Assembly: GCF_001949145.1 (NCBI RefSeq)
Contig: NW_019091397.1
Span: forward strand, 797,082 to 861,081
Origin: Acanthaster planci
Lineage: Eukaryota; Echinodermata; Asteroidea; Valvatida; Acanthasteridae
Direction: 5' to 3'
DNA: 64,000 bases
Under the pieces are notes generated by a model, which saw only the letters and a list, made by a program, of their open reading frames with translations, was not told where the DNA came from and did not search any database. Positions 31,101 to 42,910 of this stretch are shown piece by piece. The first letter of the stretch is position 1; each line of letters opens with the position of its first letter. The position numbers and the translations under genes were made by a program.

Positions 31101-34100
31101 ATATACCACCAAATCCTATTCCAAAACTCACTTATGTTTCACTGCCATAGGTCAGGACATTAAATTTTAGTTTCTGCGGTCGCGCATGCGCAGCAGCCTT
31201 TAGTGTTCCGGCAGCTCGCAAATTATACTAGCAGACGACGAAAGTGATATTTTGTTGGGTTGGAGGTCCTATAATAAATTGTTTGCCACTTAATAACAAA
31301 GCCCTTGGAAGGGGTACAATTCGGCAAGTGTATGAAACAATCATGACAGATCTCTTCTGTCTGAAAGAAAATATTGGAAATGAGCAAAATAAAAGAAAAA
31401 TGGATTTTCACAAAAGAAAAAACTTATCGAAATCACGTGCAAAGTTTGTTGAACAATGCAACATTTGAAACTCCTTTTTGAAATATTTCTCTAGTTTTCC
31501 CAAAGAAAACTGCCATACTGCCTGAAGGACCAATACTTGCTGGCATCGTTACGGGTATTTCGTAGCTGGCAAGAACTCTGACGTTTGATTCTGACTTTTT
31601 CTAGAACCCCCCCCCCATCACGCAGTGTTTACGTGAAACATGCCACCAGTCGGTACTTCTAAGACACTAGCTACGTCGTGCTGGTACAGGGTGCCTGACC
31701 AATTTCCAGGGATTGTGTGGACGGAGCCTTTGTCCACGGGTTGGCAAATTACCTTGTCGAGGCGGAAGGTCAGCACATGTATATAATTGCAAAACAAGCA
31801 ACCCGCCAGAATGTTCTAAGTCCAGACACCGACAATTGACGATACAATGTCCGGTGTAAGAAAGACGTGTTACCGTTCCTTTGTGTACAGGTGTTCTAGC
31901 GTGGCCCTAATCGACGTTACCCGACAGTATTGCCAAATTTGTGTTGTAAACTTCAAAATCATTTAGATAAATACTTTTAGGCCTACCTTCACAATGCTGC
32001 TAATGTCGTGAAATTAGTCCAAAAGAAAAAAAGGTCGCATCCAGAAATTGGCACAAACTCAGTTTGAGTGTTTTGAAAGGCAGTGCACTTGAATAAATCT
32101 TAGACAATTCCGTGTCAGAGTCGACATTTCTTTGAAAAAGATAACGATAAGTCATCAATATAGTGACTTTTTTCTCTGCACCTGTTACACCCGCCCAATG
32201 GAACTTGTCATTGATATTGTCTTCGAATAATACAAGTCTTTGCTTGGTAGGCTATTTGTATTCTTTTAATTACTCTTGGAAATTGAAGAATGTTTTCTAA
32301 ATTAACACAATCATGTCAGATGAGACAGGAAAAACCTGAACCCCATATTGAATAGAAATACCCATGTACGACAAAAACACTAGTGAGCTGATATTTCGTT
32401 CACGCTGCATCCCTGAAGTGAAGTAAAGAGTCCCCAATGCTTGACAAGCTCTCCGTCTTGACATTGACATTCATGGGGTGATCCTCGTTCCTTCCAAAGT
32501 GACCCACTGCATTAGCACAAATTAAAATTTGGACAGTCATTTTAAAAAGAAAACTCCCCAGGCCAAATGATGGAATTAGTGCAGAGTTCAAAACCGAGCA
32601 GTTTTTTCTGAATCTGCACAGGTAGATGTATTGGTTGACATATTCCTTAGGAATGGTTTCTAAATATCACTGAGTAAACTCGATCATTAGCCTCTAACGT
32701 ATTTTCTAGTTCATGTTTAACGAGTTTCTTTTTCTCCATGGTTTTTGTGGTACTTCCACTCATGAGACTACATATATAAAATTCAGAGGTACAACTTGGA
32801 TGTTTTGCTGTACTGTCTTAGATTTGCAGAAAACATTGCCATAATGTGGTGTCAAGTCTCCCAGTGCTCAGGAATGCTGACACATATCAGATACAAGTAC
32901 ATGTAAATTATAGGATACACTTCCCATTAAGACAATTAAAAACAGAGTAGAATTTATAACAAGTCATTGTAACTTTTAATTTAACATGAAATTACATGAG
33001 AGAAAATGCTTTAATTAATAAAAATCAATTGAGAAACGAAATATGAAAAAATAATTTTGTCATTGATACCTCATGTTTGCAACGTATACATGTATATTGT
33101 TGGTATTGAATATTCCAATCATGCCAAAATAACCATCATGAGCTTAACAGAATCCCTTAATAAACTGACGGATATGACGTGAAGGTTTACATAGGGAAGT
33201 AACAATATGAAAGCGTGTTTTCAGTTGTACGTGTATTGGAAGGAGTTCCACACGGACACCACTTGACACCCTGTGCATATATCATGTATTTATCTATGTC
33301 TAAGTTCATGATGTATGGGACTGGTCAGAAACTGTTAAAGTGTTTTCCAAGTAAACAACTTGGTGTTTTCCCTTCTAAATTGAACTTTTCTTGACATGTT
33401 TTTGCTTTCTGACGGCTAATAGGTCACTGTAGGGAACAATTAATGGCGTCTGCATATCCCGAAAAACTGTTGCGTTGGCGCTTTATCACACGCCTGGCCC
33501 ACATGCACCAGACAAGGTTTATGAATACAGCCGTCGACTACGCCCCTCGAGTTCCCAATTCTAGATCAATTAGTATAAAGCATGACCATATCTCTTTAAA
33601 TAGAGCAATTTCAAACGGTCTCTGATCGACTTACTGAGCATCTTTGTGCAGCACCCATAACCTTGGTGTGGTATGCCGCTGTGGGGATTTTGATGACTGA
33701 AAAATGTTTTTTTTTCTTTCTTTCTCGGTACCTACACGTACATGTTAGGATGGTGCTGTGCATGTTGAACACACGTAAAACAAATTCTTACTGTTCTCTT
33801 CAACAGGACTTTCCCATACCATGCCAAGCCTTATTTTTGCTTTTCCAAACATAGTTTTTGGGTGGCAGACTCGGGAAAACTTGAGAAATATGCCATTTTC
33901 CACCTAAAAAACTTATGGTTTTTGCATTTGTATCAATTACATTCGCAGAAGACGTCACCGATCAAATCCAAATAAGGCAAGAGATATTGGTCGTTTTGAA
34001 GTTATACTTTCACATATTGAAATGGAAGGTCTGAAGTTCAAATCGATTGCAAAGAAAAACGGAAAATCAATTTGCAGATGATGATACCAGATAAATTCTG

Positions 34101-34833
34101 AGCTCAAAACTGTGATCATTGGGCAGCCATCTTCATTTTCACACGGGCACAAAACTTTTGCCGCACAAACTTAATGTCCCGCCCAAATCATTGATCAATG
34201 GCTGAAACACACGTGAACTACAGGAGTTTTTCGTGATCTGCGCGGCGCCCGACTAAAATCAAAACTTTGGGCAAAATCCTCCCTCGGTATAGGAATGCAC
34301 AGTTAAAGAATTGCAGCCCCAAAATTCCATGAGGCCGTTTTTCGATTGTGAAAAAAATCCTCTATTTACTTTATTTGGCCCATTTAGATTCAAAACAATG
34401 CTTTTGCAATATTTCAAAATAAGGGACAGCAAAGCCGAAGAGCAAAAAGGTAAACGTATTTTGGGAGCACATGTAAACAAAATACATGCACTGTAAATGC
34501 GTTGCGAGTAATGCGCACTGAAGCGACGAATGGCAGATCCATCTCTTCGCCCATTGTTTGCCCATACATTTCAAAGACTGGCGGTCTATGCGTTTTGAGA
34601 TCATTATAATAATAATAGTAATAATACAAATGAAGTGACTACGTCAAGTGCGTGTGTGTAAAAGGCATTAGAGCGAGAATCAGCGCGTGAACCAACACAG
34701 ACACTTGCCCCGTTTGTTTGCACTAAACTTTCTAGTTCACAGTTACGTCACGATTTGGTACCCCCAATTGCCGAAAGAAAAACAGGTGGTTACAAGCGCG
34801 TCCCCGCACGCGTTCTGCGTGTACGCAAAGTCC
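28140..34833. other. Intergenic, no supported gene
   Basis: AT-rich sequence with only short ORFs in all frames. Notable are a degenerate tandem duplication at about 30793-31050 (shared words such as AATTGAAGxTTCATTTxAGT), an NRF1-type palindrome at 31182-31191, a C run at about 31608, and AAT microsatellites near 34610. Confidence 0.6.
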
Positions 34834-35029
34834 ATCCGGTTCGTGACTTCGTCACAAAGGCGGACGCGCCACGATTTGCAGGCTCTCATTGGACAATCGC
34901 TGAAGTAGCGCGTTAACTTCCGGTTCCACGGTTCCATGTAAACTGCAATCAATGCATATAACTCTATCTGCAGTGCACGTGTGCAGTGGGCGTGGTTTAA
35001 GCTGGTGACGTTACACTTACCAACCGGAT
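34834..35029. repeat. MITE copy 2 (196 bp)
   Basis: The same family and orientation as 23749-23934, with a 14-bp local insertion (CATATAACTCTATC region) and a degraded CRE (GTGACGTTA). Ends are ATCCGGTTCG and CAACCGGAT. The shared minus-strand frame around YMEPWN in both copies is a by-product of the repeat. Confidence 0.88.
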
Positions 35030-35875
35030 TCAACGACCTTCGGCAAATTAATGTAGGGTGTATCGTACAACGTAGGCTCTGCAATCCTTCACCAATCTTT
35101 TGGACCTGTGACATAATTAATATTGAGAAAATGCATGTCAAAGCATAAAAAAATGAGTAGTCGAGCTTCTCGGTAACCAGGTGACCTGTTGAGCAAGCAA
35201 CTTCTAATGACACACAAAGGCTGAACATATTTTTAATTAAGATTTCGTCTGTAAATTCTTTAATCGCAAATTATTGGTATTGTTAATTGGATTGCTTGGT
35301 GAAGTTAACAATTGTCGTTCCAATAAAACATAGTTTGGCTTCCAAGAGGTGTAGAGGAGCCTGGTACGAGCGATTACATGCTGCCAAGGTGTTGGGAAAA
35401 TTTAGATAACAAAAGTTATCTAAAGTTCGTAGCCTAAAAAGTGATAGCCGGTACAATGTTCAGCTTTTGCTTCCAAGTGTTGTGACGTTATCAAACTGAA
35501 AGTTGCGCGTTAATCATACTTCCACGTATAATTTCCATATTTTTATTTACCGAAAAAGGGTCACTTGGGAGACATTCCCATAGGAAAGTGCACCAGATGT
35601 TTCAAACTTTACCGTCCCATAATTCAATATTCCCTGATCCGATCTTAACCAAACTTGGCATGTTTTCCTTTCAGACCCTAATCAATCATCTCTCAAAATA
35701 TGGATTATGAAATTTTCCTCCTTTTGGTAGTTGGAGCATTAAATGTCCGATGTCCCCCTAATGTTGAAAAATTTACCACAAAATGTCTCCCAAGGGAACT
35801 ATTTGGAAACATTTAGGTTTTTGTGCTTCCTTGTTGGATTGGTTGTTGAATTCGGTGGTTGAATTTTGTCGTTGT

Positions 35876-36205
35876 CAAAGGTGGATCAAGAACCCCGCAT
35901 ATTTTTTTTTGGGGGGGGCAAGATTTTGTATTCCTCAAAAGCAGCCGCGGGATTCGGGTCCCGAAAAAATAGTTTTGGAAAGGTCGATCAAAATGAGCCC
36001 TCTTTCCCTTTTACCTTCCCTTTACTTCTCTTCTGTTCGGTTCTTCTTCTCTTTCCCCTTTTCTACCTTTTTCTGCACTAAATTTTATTTCTCATTCTTT
36101 CTGTTTCAATCTTTTTACCTTCCTTATTTTATTCTTACCCTTCATGATTTTCATTGCCCGGGGGCAGTGTTCCCCCACCCCGTCCCCCGCTGGCTATGCC
36201 GCTAC
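35876..36205 (+). repeat. Dispersed repeat with poly-T/poly-G tract
   Basis: It begins AGGTGGATCAAGAACCCC followed by T10 G8, has a pyrimidine-rich body, and ends in C-rich sequence with GCTGGCTATGCCGCTA. This GTGGATC...CTGGCTAxGCC layout resembles a common marine-invertebrate non-autonomous repeat; related pieces are at 48947-49000 and 51185-51437. Confidence 0.5.
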
Positions 36206-37168
36206 TATACCCAGATCATACGATTCAGCTTGTAGTAAATTTCCACATTGTGGGGAAACATGCTCTCAGATTAATGGAGCATTACAATGTATCTTTTCTG
36301 ACAGCTCAGGTTACACATACACATCAGGCCTGGGGCAGCGCGGGGATGGGTGGGGAAAATGTTTGATCGGCGCATTACAAAATGAAAACTTGAGGTAACG
36401 CAGGAAATCTAAAATTGAATTACAGTAATCATGTACTCCAGTTTGACATATAAAGTCAATTTCATGTTCGTATATAGGGCTCAAAGTGACCAACATAATT
36501 ATTTAACTGGGACAACACAGGTGGCACTGGCACAATATTGCAGAATACCTAGTCTTGGTTCCAAGACCTTCCAGGAGTTATTCTGCGACACGAATCACAC
36601 ACGTGCACCGTTAGAGGGAGCTATCACTACAAGGTCGTTATCGCAGGGTAACGATTCGTGGGGGGATAGCGCTCTGCACATGTACGTACAGTACGTGTGA
36701 TGGTTCGTTTCGTGGAACAACTGGAAGGCCTTCAAACCAAGAATACAGAATACCCTGCAACTCATTCTGTCCACCACGTAAGGCTCTGAGGTCAAGGGTC
36801 CCACTAACCTCATTTTAAAAATAGCGCTCTTTATCACCCACGTCTGGATTCTACTCTGTACAAGTCGCCCCCCTACCCCATGACAAAATCTTGGATGCGC
36901 CAAACCTTTGGTTTGATGACGTCACGGCACTTGTAAGCAAAAGCTGAACATTGTACCGGTTATCACTTTTTAGGCTACGAACACAGTAAAGGGACAAGGT
37001 GCAAACATGGAAGAAGAAATAACTGATTTCCACAAAACAGGTGATCATACAACTCGATAGAAACGAGTATTTAAAAACTGTCCCTACAGCACCTGCCAGT
37101 CTAATGACATCCTGATTATTATACCTTTCCAAGTCATTTGCGGCTTTATAGAGAACATAATGGGCACT

Positions 37169-38025
37169 AATACATTATCGGTTGATAGTTTGATACATTA
37201 TCAGTTGATACGTGATTCTGTTCTATGGTGATACGTTATCGGTTAGAGTATTTTTGTTACTACATTATCCGTCAACTCGTGATACATTATTGGTCAGAAG
37301 GTTCACTACACCATCGGTCTTTGTAATACAATATCGGTTGGTGATTACGGAGCTCTTGATGTGCCATCTGACTTGTTGAGATCCTAACATACTTTTTGTC
37401 GGGATGACGAAATAATACACGCAAGATGTTGACATCCTGAGAAAATTTATTACGGGATGGCGACATGTTAAAAGTCGAATGATGACATCCTCAGATAATT
37501 TATCATAGGATGACGACATCCGAGATAATTTATCATGGATGACGACATTGAAAGGGTGGAATAATGACATTATTGATTTTGTGAATGGGTGCATTGACAA
37601 ACCACCTTGAAAACACACAGGTGACCTGAGGTACTTTTGTCTTTTTAAAGTATTGTCTTCCTATTGCCATACATGATATTAATTAGATTGATACAACGTC
37701 ATGATGCCTAACCGCTTGTTACATTCAGTGAAGTAGACATGACATTTGCTGGGTGTCTCTGGATGACGAAGTCCTGAGATAATGATTATCTCAGGATGTC
37801 TCCACCCAACTTTTAGAGTGTAATCATCCTATGATAAAGTATATGAGGCTGTCATCATTCAACTTTCATCCCGTGATAAATTATCTCAGGATGTTGACAT
37901 GTTGTCTTTATTATGTTCCCATCCCGAGAAATATATGTCAGGATCTGAACAAGTCGGATGGCACTTCCAGAACTCCATAGTACGTTGATACATTATCCGT
38001 TGGTTTCTTCATTATCAGTTGTAAC
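37169..38025. mobile_element. Foldback-like element with repeat-rich arms
   Basis: Left arm (37349 to about 37520) and right arm (about 37800-37976) are long imperfect inverted copies: GGAGCTCTTGATGTGCC against GGAGTTCTGGAAGTGCC on the other strand, and TGACATCCTGAGAAAATTTAT against CAACATCCTGAGATAATTTAT. Within the arms a ~28-bp unit (GATGACGACATCCxGAGATAATTTATCAT) is repeated. A ~15-bp motif, (G)ATACATTATCGGTTG, occurs at least six times at 37170-37340 and again at 37985-38020, in the same orientation at both flanks. Foldback transposons have long inverted arms made of short repeats; no transposase is present. Confidence 0.65.
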
Positions 38026-38250
38026 AGTGGTTGCTAATGTAATAAAAATACTCCCTCTTTCGAATGATAGATTGTCCCCTTTATACTTCAAAGTTTCCTA
38101 ATTTGGGAGGCTGTTGCAGACCTTGTTGCTTTATTGTCTTTATCTTTCTCAAAGAGTTACGACCATGTACAGTACACGTGCTCTGGTGGGAATTCAAGTG
38201 TACAGCGTTTATAGAGTTTGGGTGGAGATAAACACACCGCAGGAGACAAA

Positions 38251-38334
38251 AATGTCTAACGAAAAACCGTCTGAAAAGTCTGAGATATTCATACCTAGCT
38301 TTATTACTTTACCTCACTTTACTTTTGAAAACCA
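38251..38334 (+). CDS. Possible small coding exon (doubtful)
   Basis: ATG with context AAAATGT opens 28 codons (MSNEKPSEKSEIFIP...FENQ) that run to a donor-like CAG|GTATGG. It is a credible small first exon by form, but has no recognisable homology and no partner exon was found. Confidence 0.13.
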
Positions 38335-38365
38335 GGTATGGATACCACATTTATAAAGGGTCGTA

Positions 38366-38792
38366 GTGGCCCCGTCATGTAGCGTACAGTACTGTCCCCT
38401 CACTGCAGAGACGACAATTGAACAGTACCCACCCCGAAAACTTACGCTACGAAATCTACAATTTTGTTCAAATGAGTTCGAACAACCTTGCTCAGGCTTT
38501 GTTCGTTTATTGCTGAAGGGATGGTTGCTGGGTTATGTTTCTTGTGAACTCATGGAGGCTCATTTGAGCTAAGTTTGTGTTCAATAAATCCCAGAGAGAA
38601 CAGGCCTTTAGACGGTCTAAGTTTATTATGCCCATTGTCAGTACTCTTGTAAGTCTGCGATTAAGGTTTCTCTGAAGTCTCTGAAGAGCATAAATGTTGA
38701 ACATACCAGGCTTGTGTGTGTCTATGGGGCACTGTTGACTGTTACTTCTTCGGTCCATTTAGCCGCATGGGGTGTCAGGATGACGGGGCCAC
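38366..38792. repeat. Interval bounded by 13-bp inverted repeats
   Basis: GTGGCCCCGTCAT at 38366-38378 is the exact reverse complement of ATGACGGGGCCAC at 38780-38792. The interior is ordinary sequence with a minus ORF that I do not recognise. It may be a short non-autonomous transposon. Confidence 0.3.
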
Positions 38793-39599
38793 ATTGGCAG
38801 GGAGTCAGAGCAATATTCAGACCAAGCCTGATCCGTCCACCTCGGTCTCCCCTTTTTTGCTTCTATGAAGTGTAAAGGGGCTTAACATAATTTCTAGCTG
38901 TTTAAGTTTCGTGTCTCCAACCTCACACTTTACTTCGCACGTGTTTAATTTCAGATACTTTTTTCCATAACACTGTTGACTGTAATGTTGAGTTTCTTAC
39001 AAGGGATTTTGACGATTTGTTACCTTATTTCACACTACACTTGTAATGTTGATTTTGTAAGAGAGTACGCGTTTTAACAATGTTATGAGGCCCATGCAGT
39101 CTCTGTATGTCTTTGTCACTTACCCAGGATGACTGTCCAGGGCATGAATTTGCAACTTAATACAGCCTGCCTATGTCTATACTGTCACCAAAATGGCTAC
39201 ACCTCATACGGCCATAGATGCATTTGTCTAAAATTTTGCGTGATCGAACGTCATAACAGCTTTGGTGTGCATAATGTGTGAGTACCATTAGTGCCCCAGA
39301 CCTTCGAACTCCCCGACACTTGAATTATGATAGCGGCATTACTGTGAAACCAAGATGAAAGCGTCGCTGTTATTTTGTGAAATGTGCATTATGCTTGCGT
39401 GGTTCGTGGGGCTCTAAGTGTGTTGTTACCGAGCCATCAATTAACCAGCAAGCTCTGCATACAGAATATTAACAACCTGAGCAGAGTATTGACTACCTGA
39501 ATAAATTTTTGCTTTCCTTAAGAAAAGGACCCCTTCCTCTTTTCCATATTGCGGGAAACAGGGCCAGCTAACAAGAGTCATAGGTCTACCTGAATACAT

Positions 39600-40054
39600 C
39601 TCGAGGCGGGGCCAGGTCTCGCCCCAGTCTTACATTGCATCGCAAATTTAGTTGCCGTGGTAACGGCGGTGCCGTCTGCCTTTGGCAATTTACGGCTTGC
39701 TTATAGTGGTACCTCTCGGAGGCAGCAGCAGAACGTATGCGTCTATTGGTTTGTGATGCCAGCATGTGATACTGGCATGAATAATGAACACCCCGTCAAC
39801 ATGTACAAGGCCGACCGTTGATCAGCGCCGTAATTTCGCTGATACCGGCTTGAACCAACAGACGAGGCGAGCACACAGCCATGCGCTTTCAAGAACGTCG
39901 TACCTCGCTCCGTTCGGCAACAGTGCTTTCCTTCGCACAATGGCAAAATCATGGATTGTTTACCAACAGCTGGCTTGGAGATGCGTCTGTTTGGATCTAA
40001 ACGCTAGGAAATAAGGTCGACAAGTTCCTGAGAGGTGCCCCTTTTTGGCGAACA
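39600..40054 (+). promoter_or_regulatory. Promoter-like GC-rich patch upstream of the KCNH exon
   Basis: This interval is clearly richer in GC than the sequence on either side and includes an RFX X-box (39651-39664), an inverted CCAAT box (ATTGG at about 39745) and several CG dinucleotides. Its place directly before a first coding exon supports promoter and 5' UTR function, by inference. The ORF starting at 39784 has no recognisable product. Confidence 0.5.
39651..39664 (+). promoter_or_regulatory. RFX X-box
   Basis: GTTGCCGTGGTAAC is an almost perfect palindromic X-box (consensus RYYNYYATRRNRAC, one mismatch at the centre). It lies about 390 bp upstream of the KCNH start codon. RFX factors control ciliary and sensory-neuron genes. 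Confidence 0.5.
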
Positions 40055-40133
40055 ATGCCTACGTCAAGGCGGGGCCTTGTGGCCCCACAGAACACCTTCT
40101 TGGAGAGCATAATCAGAAGATCCGCCGTCCAAC
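40055..40133 (+). CDS. First coding exon of an ERG-type KCNH potassium channel
   Basis: KCNH (EAG-superfamily) channels are voltage-gated K+ channels of the plasma membrane; the N-terminal cap before their PAS domain slows ERG deactivation. This exon reads MPTSRRGLVAPQNTFLESI followed by IRR and SAVQ. It matches the family's cap, in which MPxRRG, the invariant APQNTFL and the TII-like helix stand out; RRG and IIR(R/K) favour ERG (KCNH2/6/7) over ELK. It ends after 26 codons plus one base at a consensus AAC|GTAAGT donor, the same phase as exon 1 of vertebrate ERG genes (25 codons plus one base, from memory), with one extra residue near the start. No exon 2 (PAS domain) was seen up to 64000, so intron 1 would exceed 23.8 kb. 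Upstream frames are closed by stops. It is too short for ORF listings. Confidence 0.85.
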
Positions 40134-42449
40134 GTAAGTGCAAGCCCAGTGGTCTAAATGTGTAGTACCCTTGTGTCTGTTTTTCTAAGGAGAAAAATGT
40201 CACGCATCGCCGGAAGATTCGTAGCACAATTACTCGTAAGCCGTTACGATATGCTATCGGGAACAAAACTTAGTTATTTTAACCGGCAGAAACGACAGCC
40301 TTTCTTGATCATTGGGCAGTATTTGCTTCATTGCAACATTGCATGCTCAAATGGAAAAGTTATAGGATGTTCTTTAGTGGAAAATTTCTTTAATTAACTG
40401 CCGTTAAAACTATCGTCATCTTTCCAAATATAGCACGATGATTATATTTTGTCAACAAACTCTCTCATAAATGTATACCATGCACATTTTCGTAGTGTCA
40501 TGTCAAATAAATAAAATATCAGTATATTTCGTTTCATTACAGTAGTTTGAGAATTTTGTAAATAAGTCATCCACTTTCAGCAATGCCACAATAACATTAA
40601 AATGAACCACGCGTGACATGTAAATGAAATGGAACAAATTACACGCATTTGTCACGACGGAAGATTACCTAGTAAAGCTATTCGAAATAAATTTGTGTCA
40701 CTCTAATATTCAGTATGTATTCTCATACTACAAAATATAATTATATGGGCTGATGGATAACTAAATCATTCGTAATTCTTCTATCGCAGAATGCTCTAGA
40801 ATCGCAGAATAGGTTCAAATCTAATTTAATATCAACAATACGTTTTGCTATTGCAAAAACCTGCATAATAATGAAAGCAGAACATCCTCGGAAAACTGTT
40901 TCATCCTTTCGGCAAAAAGAGTTGTGCAAAGCGTCACAAATGGAAAACTTATTCGTTACAGGTAAGCTACAAAATTATACAAGCTTGACCTTAAATCTTG
41001 CGCAATTAATTTGGATCAAATCTGTTACCATCTGCCCATAAGACCAAAGTGTCAAGTCTAAAGTTTTCCACAGCAAAGGGCACATTTTCTAGCCCGGAAG
41101 TGATTTAGTCTAATTCGAAATATTTTGTGAAAACAATTCCTTGCCCATTCTGTCAGGTTGGCCTTTTTCTGCAGATTTTTGAACATTTCTTTATGCCAAA
41201 ACACGAAAACGGCAAATTGCATTTTCTACACCTTGGACACAAAATGTCGCACTTGTTTCTCCAAGGGTGATTAGCAATAACAATTGCCCTGGCGAGTTTA
41301 TGTTTTATTTCCACTGAACTGAATTGGTTTAGTATGTAGGGGAACAAAGTTCAAAAAGAACAACCTTAGTTTTTAAAAAATTATGAAAACATGTCTTCTA
41401 ATTTTAAGTGTTTTTTCCTCTCTTCCATGGTCCTTTGAAGATCCCGCTGGGAGATAATCAATGCTTGAACTCAAACTCACATAGATGATACAGACATCCT
41501 TAATTGCTGGCCTGGACACAAGCGCTTCTTGCTTATGCAATTTAGTCGTATTTACACTATGCAGCAAAATCGCTTGTGAATATTAATCTTTAAAATTTGA
41601 AATCTATATAGTTACGTTCATCATACATGCACATACATGTATCGACAGCCGATAACAGCCCCCGCATCGGACGTGCACAATAATGATCGCAAGGTCTGTT
41701 TCCGATTTCTTGGCTGTGGCTTGAAAATATGCACCCACTACCCATAGATTTGCGTGTAATTCGAAGACATAGCCAAGTAATTTGGACACTGTCTTACAGT
41801 CTTGGCTTCTGGCAATGAGAGTTTATTGTCTTGCCTGAATGACCATTGACCAACAGAGCTCATCATGGCATTTGCATAAGCTGTTTTCGTTGTTATGACT
41901 AGAACTGCGCCCCAAATATTTTCAGTGTATTTGTCTTACTCGCACAAGTTCCTTTTTAAGCAGTTTAAATACACTCTTTCAAACTCCTCACCTACCAGAT
42001 TGACATCAATTTAGAAAAAAAAAGTTATCAGTACATCTTGCATGGTTTATGTTTTCATTAATACTACAGTAATTGTTCAAATCTTGTTTTGAAAGTCCCA
42101 GTTCGAAAGAACATCCCTTACCATTATTTTGATTTTTTTAATTAATGAAGAAGCTCTCCTTAGATACTGTCACTTTGATTTATCTTTCGTGTGTCAATGG
42201 GTTTGAATGAATTTCAGCGCCTCTGCTTCTACTCAGGACGTTAAATATGGAAACGAAGGAATAACTAATAAACCGAATAAAAAAAAGACAATGCCATACC
42301 CCCAATATTCATCGGGATGGACATAGTTTGGTCTGAATAGACTTCATTAAATTCAATCTTTAGAGTGTAAGTGGTCTTGGAATGAAATATATTTCCCTAA
42401 CGTTTTACACAAAGCAAGTTACAGTCCTCCACATATTTCCAAGTCATTA

Positions 42450-42910
42450 AATGACGGTAGGGAACTATCCTCTTCCAATTCAACTTCAAGCTCATTCCTC
42501 CTCGCTTTGTGGGGATGTTTACTGGAAGACAAGGCCGGTACGCCTGCTGACTTCTAATGCGGTTTTTGTTCGATGCTCAAGTTGGGTACACGTTTTCGAT
42601 CCAGTGCTTCCTGCATCGACCAAGTACACGTTGGTCACCAGCGAAGCAGCGTACAGCGCGCAGCCATCTAATTAGTGAGCATCTGTCGTCGTTTTCGTGG
42701 TGCTTAAGACACAATGCAGTACATTCCGACCATTTTAACAGCTCACCGACCGCAGGTGACTGTATAGATTTTTCAGCCGCGCTTGAGTCCTGCACTCAAA
42801 GACAAGGATTCATGTCAGAGCGTTTCATGCAAAGCTGCAGTTCAGTTGTCGATCAATTTCCTTGCCAATTGTTTTTTCACCATTCACTTGATACACAAGC
42901 CGTAGGTTGA
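42450..42910 (+). other. GC-richer island, open frame of unknown meaning
   Basis: A 117-codon plus frame (42557-42910) and overlapping shorter frames occur in a segment with more CG than its flanks. No domain is recognised. It could be an untranslated alternative first exon or a regulatory island. Confidence 0.2.
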
